6,995 nt of DNA from an uncultured Lachnospiraceae bacterium. Its GTDB lineage: Bacteria > Bacillota > Clostridia > Lachnospirales > Lachnospiraceae. The notes under the pieces were generated by a model. The model did not search any database, was not told the origin of the DNA, and saw only the letters and a list, made by a program, of their open reading frames with translations. Below are positions 1 through 5,651 of the stretch, in pieces (position 1 is the stretch's first letter; the number at the start of each line of letters is the position of its first letter). The stretch is from contig CANQEB010000126.1 in the NCBI GenBank assembly GCA_947594085.1, forward strand, positions 1 through 6,995. Reading direction: 5' to 3'. The translations under genes were made by a program, and so were the position numbers.

Positions 1-1128
1 CAGCTGGTAATCCGGCACGATCACCTGCGCCATACCGATGCCGCTCGCCACACCGATGATGCCACCGATGCTCGTCAGCACGGCAGCCTCTGTCAGGAAC
101 TGTCCGAGAATCGACCCCTTTCTCGCCCCGATGGCCTTTTTCAGGCCAATCTCATTGGTACGCTCCGTCACCGACACAAGCATGATATTCATAACGCCGA
201 TGCCGCCGACCAGCAGCGAGATGCTTGCAATCCAAATCAACTGATTGTTCGTGGCCGCACTCATATCCTGCAGCTTTTGTGCGCGCTCAAGCACATCGTC
301 CGCCTTATACTTGAACTCCGTCTGCGAAGATGACACCGTCGCGTTCAGGATATCCTCTGCACCTTTTCCGGCGGCCTCCATATCGTCTACGCTGACCGCC
401 CTCACAATCACATTCTCCGGCTCGTCATACTGGTACACGATCGGCCAGGAAGCCTTCGGCATAAAGAGATAGCCGAGTGTGTCACTGTTTGCGTAAGTAT
501 AGTAGTCCTCAACAGAAGTGATGTTCGGCGTGAACTTTCTGCTCTGATCCACAACCCCGACCACCGTGAACGGCATCTTGCTGATCTCGATCGTCTTGCC
601 AATCGGGTTCTCATTGCCGAATATATTGTCCGCAGCCGTCTGATCCAGTATCAAAACCTTATGAAAGTCCTTGTAATCGCTCTCGATGAAATTCCTTCCC
701 GTGCGGATCATGTAGCCCACAGTCTCAAAGTAGGCGGCGTCAATTCCCCGCACGCTCACATTCTGCAGCGACGTATTCTTGTAGTAAATGCTCTCCGAAT
801 ACTGGCGTTCATTGTAGCGCGTGACATTCTCCACCGAATCGAGCGCAAGGATCTGGTCACGCACCTCGTCCGTCACCTCGCGGAACCCGTCGGGGGCCTT
901 CGACCAGGAGTCAATATAGTAGGGATAGCCCTGCTGATAGATCATGATCGACAGCGTGTTGTTTCCCGAACCGATCAGGTTGTTCTTGATCTGCTCGTTC
1001 GTACCCTTGATCGTCGACACAATGGAGATAATGGAGGCGATACCAATGATGATACCGAGCATCGTCAGGAAGGAACGCATCTTGTGCGACCAAATTCCCT
1101 GAAACGACAGTCTTATGTTTTCCAGCAA
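1..1128 (-). CDS. MacB/YknZ-type ABC transporter permease (FtsX-like), C-terminus cut by window edge
   Basis: This is the membrane permease of a MacB-class exporter. 376 codons are visible; the frame is open to base 1, so about 30 residues holding the last membrane helix are probably missing. The start is TTG at 1128, 8 nt after a GGAGG, and gives the typical family N-terminus LLENIRLSFQGIWSHKMRSF. TM1 is near residues 21-41 (LTMLGIIIGIASIIS). A large extracellular domain spans about 42-294. TM2 is near 297-319 (LLVGGIGVMNIMLVSV), followed by the conserved cytoplasmic coupling segment ERTNEIGLKKAIGARKGSI at 322-340 and TM3 near 345-368. There is no fused ATPase domain, as in YknZ and other Gram-positive homologues; the ATPase is the separate gene at 4926-5612. 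In this family the permease transmits ATP-driven motion to the extracellular domain and the membrane fusion protein. The gene begins 15 nt after the giant MFP stop codon. The family call is secure; the substrate is unknown. Confidence 0.95.
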   Translation of the reverse strand, partial: MLENIRLSFQGIWSHKMRSFLTMLGIIIGIASIISIVSTIKGTNEQIKNNLIGSGNNTLSIMIYQQGYPYYIDSWSKAPDGFREVTDEVRDQILALDSVENVTRYNERQYSESIYYKNTSLQNVSVRGIDAAYFETVGYMIRTGRNFIESDYKDFHKVLILDQTAADNIFGNENPIGKTIEISKMPFTVVGVVDQSRKFTPNITSVEDYYTYANSDTLGYLFMPKASWPIVYQYDEPENVIVRAVSVDDMEAAGKGAEDILNATVSSSQTEFKYKADDVLERAQKLQDMSAATNNQLIWIASISLLVGGIGVMNIMLVSVTERTNEIGLKKAIGARKGSILGQFLTEAAVLTSIGGIIGVASGIGMAQVIVPDYQL

Positions 1129-1134
1129 GTCTTA

Positions 1135-1142
1135 CACCTCCC
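1135..1142 (-). promoter_or_regulatory. Ribosome binding site for the permease
   Basis: On the minus strand the sequence reads GGGAGGTG, and its GGAGG core lies 8 nt before the TTG at 1128. It sits in the 15-nt gap after the giant MFP stop codon (TAG, 1144-1146). This site decides the TTG start: the first in-frame ATG is codon 17 and would remove the conserved N-terminal segment before TM1. Confidence 0.85.
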
Positions 1143-1143
1143 G

Positions 1144-4100
1144 CTACATATAAGCATCCTGCAGCTGATCCACATCTTTTGTCTTTGCGCCCTCTTTGAC
1201 ATCCTTGCCGTACGGGAACGCGATGGAATCCTCAAAGCTGAGGCCCTCCTTGATTTCCAGCGAATAACCTGTATTTTTGCCCGTCTTGACATACTGCTTC
1301 GTCAGTTTCTCGTCATCGCCTTTTTTGTAGACATACGTTCTTCCATCCGGTTCTGATCGGACAAAGAAGTTCTCCAGATAAATGCCGTTCTCCTGGCCTG
1401 GCGCTGTCCCGGAAAGGTAGATCTCCGCATCTCCCTCCTCCAGTCCGTCCGTATCGTCTATCAGGGCATAAAACGGATAGTAAGAGGCGTTGGTGTTCTC
1501 CTGGCCATAGGACATATAGTTTCCACTGGTGTCTGGGTATTCCGAAATTTCCTTGATCACCGCAGTAAAACTGGTCCCATTCGTCTGCAGCATCCCGGAA
1601 ATCGTATCTCCGACATTGATCTGCTCAAGCGTCAATTCATTCATTGCGCCCCTCGCGTACAGACCTACCTCGTTTGTCACCTTCACAAAATAGTCCTCGT
1701 CGGATTCTCCGCTCATATCGCCGATGCTAACCACAGTTCCATCCATTGTACTCTTGACAACTTTTCCATCGACTACGCGCTGCCTCTGTTTCACGTCAAG
1801 TTCGCTCTGCCGGATATCCAATGAGCAAGACTCGATCTCCTGCTCCTTCTCCTTGATCATCTCAGCAAGCTCCTCTGCAGTATACAGTGGTTCATCTCCA
1901 AAATCACCGAAATCGCCGAAATAATCGTCGCCAAAATACGGGAATTCGGTCTCTGGTTCTTCATCCCACAGCCCATACATCTCAAATGTCTCGGCAAAAA
2001 GCGGATCGCTATTCACCATAAATTTCTGCGCGTCGCTCAGGCCTGAATACATGCTCCAAATGTCCAGAGCCATATCATATCGGTCTTCCTCCGGCGTATC
2101 CTGCGGCAGATTCAGAAACTCCTGAAACATCTGCATAACAGCATATGCCTCAAGCATCTCCCCGATACCCAGGAAATCATCCGGTGCGATTCTCTTGCCC
2201 TTTTTGTTTTCCTCCCAGGGCTGCCCATTCTGCTCCGCCAGATCTGCTTGCTCATCCTTCCAGAGCTTCTCCAGCTTCTTTCTCCAATTCTCGCCCAGCT
2301 GATTGTAGGTATCCGTCGCCTTCTCCAGCAGCTCCCTGTCAATAGCGGACGGGTCAATTGCCTCGAACAGCGACTTTGCATACAGCAGGCAAAGCTCTCT
2401 GTAGTGCTTCTTAAGCTGTGTAACCTGGAACTTTTTGCCATTTTCCGTCAGATAGCTGCTCACATTGTCCAGCAGCTGATACTTCTCCATATCCGGAACC
2501 GTCATCTGTGACTCATCTAAAACTTCATCCTCCGGATCTGAAAGCCACTGCTGATAGAATATAATCGCGCTCTCAAGCTCTGTCAGATAATCCTTCCCCT
2601 GATCTTCATATGTCTGTCTGGCATCCTCCGCCAAGAGCTTTTCCGCGTTCGAGAGGAACGTCGCCACATAGCTTTCAATCGCGTCAGGTACATTCTCGTA
2701 TCGCGCTGTCGCCGTCACATCGAACCCCGGCATAAGAAAACTTGCATAGCCACTCGCAACATCCTCGGAATTCAGCTCAACTGTATCCTCCGCATTCCCG
2801 GAAGTCGCCGCAACACTCCAGCCCATGAATGCAAGTGTCACATCGCTCAAATCCGCCTGCAGAGGAACTAACCTGCCGACCTCATAGGTCTCTGTTCTGC
2901 TCCCTGGATTGATCGTGACCGTATATTTTTCTACCTGCGCGTTGTCGTCCTCCGTACCTGAGCCCTCTCCATTCGCCAGATCATCTCCGTCTGTCGTCGC
3001 CTCACTCGACATCTCTGTATCGGTTGTTTCACTATCCGGAGTCTCTTCGCCTGTCGTCTCGGTCGTTTCCGGGGCTTCCCCAGTCGACTCTCCATCCGAA
3101 GCTTCTCCGTCAGAAGTCCCTATCGTCTCCGGAGCTCCGCCTGTCGTCTCTCCATCCGGATTCTCTCCATCAGAAATCCCTATCGTCTCCGGGACTCCAT
3201 CTGTCACCTCGATCCCGACCGTCATATCTTCCGGACTCTCTTCTTTTGAATTGTCCTCTTCTGGTATCACCGCATTCGGATCCAGCTGTGTCCGCACAGA
3301 AACAATCGTGTCGTTCGTCTGAATCCCCTCAATTATGTAATCCGTCGGGTCATCGCTTTCCTCGTTCTTTCTGGCTGGGATAGAGCCATCCACAAGAACC
3401 TCCGTAATCTCATAACCGTTTTCCAGGCTTATGCCAAAGACAATTTTGCCGTTCTCCGCCATGGCAAAGGAGTTCGTGGCATCCTGCCCGTCTACCGTCA
3501 CGGTCGCCCCATCCGACACGTCAAACGTGACGGTATTCTGGCGCACGTCATCGGAAGGCTGGTCTGCATCGGTCACGCCTGGTTCGCCAGCCTCATCCGA
3601 TCCGCCAACCTCATCCAGGCCATCCGTCTCACTCGATCCATCGACCTCGTCTAATCCATCCGTCTCACTCGATCCATCGGCCCCGCCTAATCCGCCGGTC
3701 TCGTTCGACCCATCGGCTTCGTCTGATCCGCCGGTCTCGTTCGACCCATCGGCTTCGTCTGATCCGCCGGTCTCGTTCGACCCATCCGCTTCATCCGACT
3801 GGTTTCCCACATCCTCTGCAAGCTTCTTCAGCTCTTCGAACTGTTCTATATTCCCCACTCTGTCCTGCTGCTTCGTCGGAAGCAGATCATATGCGTTTTC
3901 GATCTGTGCAATCGCCTCTGGAAGCTCGGATTCATCAAGCTCCTCCGCCTCCGCAATCAGCATCTGGACGTATCGAACCTGATACTCATTCAGGGTCTTA
4001 TATCTCTTCTTGAGCGTCTCTATTTCTTCTTTGTTCAATACGGCTTTGACAGCATCCTTGAGCTCGTATGTCAGAATCTCTTTTACAGCTCCGTCGTCCT

Positions 4101-4929
4101 GCGCTTCCTCTGACCGCTTCTCATCCGCCAGATGCTTCCGATAATACAAAACGGCCTGTTCAATCGCCTCTCCGACGTCGGATGCCTTCAGCTCATCGCC
4201 ACATGTGAGAAATGTCGCCTGCAGCTCGAGCACAAGGCCCTCAAAGCTGAGCACGCTATTTTCAACAGTCGAAAGCGTTGACTCCGCCGCATCAGCTTTG
4301 CCCCCGTTTATTTTTTCTACCTCGTCGATCTTTACTCCGCCCTGTTCTCTGGAAGTCTGTCCCTGTGCATCTATCTCATCGAGAGACGGGACAACAGCGG
4401 AATCTTCGGATTCATCCTGTATGATTGCGTCCTGCTCATTCGGCTCTTCTTCTGCACCTTCCGGCTCTTCCGCGCTCTCCTCTGCAGAGGCCGTCAACGT
4501 AAACCAGTCACGCTGTAATGACGCCGTCGCCGGTGTTTTCTTCAACTTCTCCAGCTCCTTTTCCAAACGGGTCAGCGTCAGTTCGTTTGTCTGAAGCTCT
4601 AGCTGCTGCATCTCAAGCTCAAGCTCCTGCAATGTCATATCGTAGGAAAAGAGAGGCGTGCCCTCCTTGACCTCATCCCCGGCCTTCACGTATATTTTGT
4701 CGATTCCGTATTCCTCATTCAGCTGAACCGTCTGCGCCACCTGCGACGTGACGGAGCCATAGATAATCTGCTGATTGTCCATTCCCCAATATCCCTGTGA
4801 GACATTCGATACAGGCACAACTTCAACCGGAGATTTCTGGCTCTGAGTGGCGTAATATGCGCCGTAACCAGCACCGCCCACCAGTGCAGCAGACACCACA
4901 ACGCTGATCAACACCGTTCTCAGTTTCAT
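1144..4929 (-). CDS. Giant HlyD/MacA-type membrane fusion protein with ~880-residue hairpin insert
   Basis: This 1261-residue protein is two to three times the usual MFP length of about 350-550. The N-terminus is one membrane anchor (residues 5-27, after MKLR). The first lipoyl half lies at about 60-98 (VKAGDEVKEGTPLFSYD) and the first coiled-coil arm at 98-131. The return arm is at about 1015-1052, the second lipoyl half at 1053-1075 (STMDGTVVSIGD), the beta-barrel at about 1080-1165, and a membrane-proximal domain at about 1185-1255. Residues about 132-1012 interrupt the hairpin with acidic linkers, helical modules, repeats and two beta domains. In this family the MFP links the permease to the cell exterior or to an outer-membrane channel; no such channel gene is seen here. 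The ATG overlaps the ATPase stop by 4 nt (ATGA), implying translational coupling, and AGGAG lies 10 nt upstream. Membrane-proximal motifs resemble the 5652-6995 MFP (EGLSFEDSIAFPY versus DGLAPEDYIAYPL), so the two are paralogues. The MFP frame is certain; the role of the insert is unknown. Confidence 0.93.
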   Translation of the reverse strand: MKLRTVLISVVVSAALVGGAGYGAYYATQSQKSPVEVVPVSNVSQGYWGMDNQQIIYGSVTSQVAQTVQLNEEYGIDKIYVKAGDEVKEGTPLFSYDMTLQELELEMQQLELQTNELTLTRLEKELEKLKKTPATASLQRDWFTLTASAEESAEEPEGAEEEPNEQDAIIQDESEDSAVVPSLDEIDAQGQTSREQGGVKIDEVEKINGGKADAAESTLSTVENSVLSFEGLVLELQATFLTCGDELKASDVGEAIEQAVLYYRKHLADEKRSEEAQDDGAVKEILTYELKDAVKAVLNKEEIETLKKRYKTLNEYQVRYVQMLIAEAEELDESELPEAIAQIENAYDLLPTKQQDRVGNIEQFEELKKLAEDVGNQSDEADGSNETGGSDEADGSNETGGSDEADGSNETGGLGGADGSSETDGLDEVDGSSETDGLDEVGGSDEAGEPGVTDADQPSDDVRQNTVTFDVSDGATVTVDGQDATNSFAMAENGKIVFGISLENGYEITEVLVDGSIPARKNEESDDPTDYIIEGIQTNDTIVSVRTQLDPNAVIPEEDNSKEESPEDMTVGIEVTDGVPETIGISDGENPDGETTGGAPETIGTSDGEASDGESTGEAPETTETTGEETPDSETTDTEMSSEATTDGDDLANGEGSGTEDDNAQVEKYTVTINPGSRTETYEVGRLVPLQADLSDVTLAFMGWSVAATSGNAEDTVELNSEDVASGYASFLMPGFDVTATARYENVPDAIESYVATFLSNAEKLLAEDARQTYEDQGKDYLTELESAIIFYQQWLSDPEDEVLDESQMTVPDMEKYQLLDNVSSYLTENGKKFQVTQLKKHYRELCLLYAKSLFEAIDPSAIDRELLEKATDTYNQLGENWRKKLEKLWKDEQADLAEQNGQPWEENKKGKRIAPDDFLGIGEMLEAYAVMQMFQEFLNLPQDTPEEDRYDMALDIWSMYSGLSDAQKFMVNSDPLFAETFEMYGLWDEEPETEFPYFGDDYFGDFGDFGDEPLYTAEELAEMIKEKEQEIESCSLDIRQSELDVKQRQRVVDGKVVKSTMDGTVVSIGDMSGESDEDYFVKVTNEVGLYARGAMNELTLEQINVGDTISGMLQTNGTSFTAVIKEISEYPDTSGNYMSYGQENTNASYYPFYALIDDTDGLEEGDAEIYLSGTAPGQENGIYLENFFVRSEPDGRTYVYKKGDDEKLTKQYVKTGKNTGYSLEIKEGLSFEDSIAFPYGKDVKEGAKTKDVDQLQDAYM
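3019..3198 (-). repeat. Degenerate 60-bp (20-residue) Thr/Pro/Glu/Gly repeat, 3 units
   Basis: Residues about 578-637 of the giant MFP contain three units of 20 residues. The first two match closely (GVPETIGISDGENPDGETTG and GAPETIGTSDGEASDGESTG); the third (from EAPETTETTGEE) is diverged. The tract links the two beta domains and resembles the flexible stalk or linker regions of Gram-positive surface proteins. It has no hydrophobic core and is probably disordered. Confidence 0.8.
3583..3798 (-). repeat. 36-bp tandem repeat, 6 units, coding 12-residue SDEADGSNETGG
   Basis: Six consecutive 36-bp units encode residues 378-449 of the giant MFP. The first three in protein order are SDEADGSNETGG each; the last three drift through LGGADGSSETDG, LDEVDGSSETDG and LDEVGGSDEAGE. 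At DNA level the units at 3691-3726 and 3727-3762 are identical, and the unit at 3763-3798 differs by three bases. Units 3619-3654 and 3655-3690 form a second close pair with four differences. The period is a multiple of three, so copy-number change would keep the reading frame. The peptide is acidic and likely a flexible spacer between helical module A and beta domain 1. Confidence 0.93.
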
Positions 4930-5612
4930 TGATCTGTCTCTCCTTTCTGCTCTGCAAGCTCACCGTCGAGGATCGTGACGATCCGCTTCGCATACCCGGC
5001 GATCCCGCTGTCATGCGTAATCATAATCACGGTGACGCCCTCGTCATTTAACTTCTGAAATAATTCCATGACCTGCCTGCTCGACTTGGAGTCAAGTGCA
5101 CCGGTCGGCTCATCCGCGAGCAAAATGTCCGGTTTGTTCACCATAGCGCGCGCAATCGCAACCCTCTGCTTCTGTCCGCCGGACAGTTGCGTCGGCTTAA
5201 ACGTGACACGCTCCTCCAGGCCCACGCGCACGAGTGCCTCCTTCGCTTTCGCACGGCGCGCACGCTTGCGGACACCCGCATATATCAGCGGAAGTGCCAC
5301 ATTGTCCAACGCCGTCATGCGCGGCAACAGTTGAAAGTTCTGAAATACAAATCCGATATTATGTAAGCGCACATCCGCGAGTTGCCGTTCATTCAACGAC
5401 ATAACATTCTTGCCCGTCAACTCGTAACTCCCGGATGTAGGCCGATCGAGACAACCGATGATATTCATCAGTGTAGATTTCCCAGAGCCGGAAGGACCCA
5501 TGATTGCCACGTACTCTCCCTTCTCCACGCTCAGGCACACATCCTTCAATACGGGAACCGTCATCTTTCCCTGAATGTAATCCTTATATATATGCTCCAA
5601 TTTGAGGATCAA
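4926..5612 (-). CDS. ABC transporter ATP-binding protein, MacB/LolD/YknY class
   Basis: This 228-residue cytoplasmic ATPase has the usual length for stand-alone members of the class and should power the permease at 1-1128. All nucleotide-binding motifs are intact: Walker A GPSGSGKST (39-47), Q-loop Gln91 in VFQNF, signature LSGGQ (143-147), Walker B ILLADE (163-168) with catalytic Glu168, D-loop ALD (172-174), and switch His200 in ITHD. Class-typical stretches are NIIGCLDRPTSG (50-61), FQLLPRMTALDNVALPL (93-109) and ADEPTGALD (166-174). The start is TTG at 5612, supported by GGAGGAGGGAG just upstream and by the family N-terminus ILKLEHIYKDY. The later ATG at codon 17 would delete the first beta-strand. 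The stop overlaps the giant MFP start as ATGA. It follows the upstream MFP by 39 nt. Family and function are secure; the transported compound is not known. Confidence 0.97.
   Translation of the reverse strand: MILKLEHIYKDYIQGKMTVPVLKDVCLSVEKGEYVAIMGPSGSGKSTLMNIIGCLDRPTSGSYELTGKNVMSLNERQLADVRLHNIGFVFQNFQLLPRMTALDNVALPLIYAGVRKRARRAKAKEALVRVGLEERVTFKPTQLSGGQKQRVAIARAMVNKPDILLADEPTGALDSKSSRQVMELFQKLNDEGVTVIMITHDSGIAGYAKRIVTILDGELAEQKGETDQ
4938..4944 (-). promoter_or_regulatory. Ribosome binding site for the giant MFP, inside the ATPase gene
   Basis: AGGAGAG on the minus strand lies inside the last codons of the ATPase gene. Its AGGAG core is 10 nt before the ATG at 4929. With the 4-nt stop/start overlap, it suggests that ribosomes finishing the ATPase re-initiate on the giant MFP. 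Confidence 0.75.
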
Positions 5613-5616
5613 AAAA

Positions 5617-5627
5617 CTCCCTCCTCC
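5617..5627 (-). promoter_or_regulatory. Ribosome binding site for the ABC ATPase
   Basis: GGAGGAGGGAG on the minus strand offers two overlapping anti-16S matches, 4 to 10 nt before the TTG at 5612. It lies in the 39-nt gap (5613-5651) after the upstream MFP. That gap shows no clear terminator hairpin, which fits read-through within one operon. The strong site probably offsets the weak TTG start. Confidence 0.8.
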
Positions 5628-5651
5628 GTGTCAAATAATCTTGTCGACCGA

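Larger units (their letters stand above)
1894..4536 (-). other. Hairpin-tip insert of the giant MFP (residues ~132-1012)
   Basis: This block lies between the two coiled-coil arms, where an ordinary MFP has a short turn. In protein order it holds: an acidic Glu/Pro-rich linker (about 148-178); helical module A (216-376, bases 3802-4284); six 12-residue Ser/Asp/Glu/Gly repeats (378-449); beta domain 1 (464-549, bases 3283-3540); a Thr/Pro/Glu/Gly repeat linker (about 578-637); beta domain 2 (667-747, bases 2689-2931); helical module B plus a further helical segment (749-985, bases 1975-2685); and an aromatic-acidic FGD tract (999-1012). Beta domain 2 has the shape of the divergent InlB B-repeat family: YTVTINPG at its start, FMGW in the middle and ASFLMPGFDVTATARYE at its end. 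Beta domain 1 (VTFDVSDGATVTVDG, then NGYEITEVLVDG) resembles repeat domains of clostridial surface proteins. Boundaries are estimated by eye. Confidence 0.8.

Noticed and set aside
661..1356. Plus-strand open frame of 231 codons spanning the permease and the giant MFP 3' end
   Set aside because: It lies antisense to two clear genes and crosses their junction. It lacks a recognisable family, and the minus-strand frames explain the sequence fully.
2909..3322. Plus-strand Ser/Val/Pro-rich open frame of 137 codons
   Set aside because: It is the antisense shadow of the Thr/Pro/Glu linker region, with no domain or context of its own.
3431..3982. Plus-strand open frame of 183 codons with Ser/Asp/Pro repeats
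   Set aside because: Its repeats are the antisense reading of the 36-bp array in the giant MFP; the array has no in-frame stop on either strand because of its composition.
4470..4500. A second signal-peptide-like cleavage site in the giant MFP (FTLTASA followed by Glu, residues ~143-150)
   Set aside because: There is no hydrophobic core or basic n-region before it, and it follows a coiled-coil arm in the same open frame. A fused second secreted protein is possible historically but not supported.
5613..5651. Possible internal promoter or terminator between the smaller MFP and the ATPase
   Set aside because: The 39-nt gap has no convincing hairpin with a T-run and no clear -35/-10 pair; it is mostly ribosome binding site.
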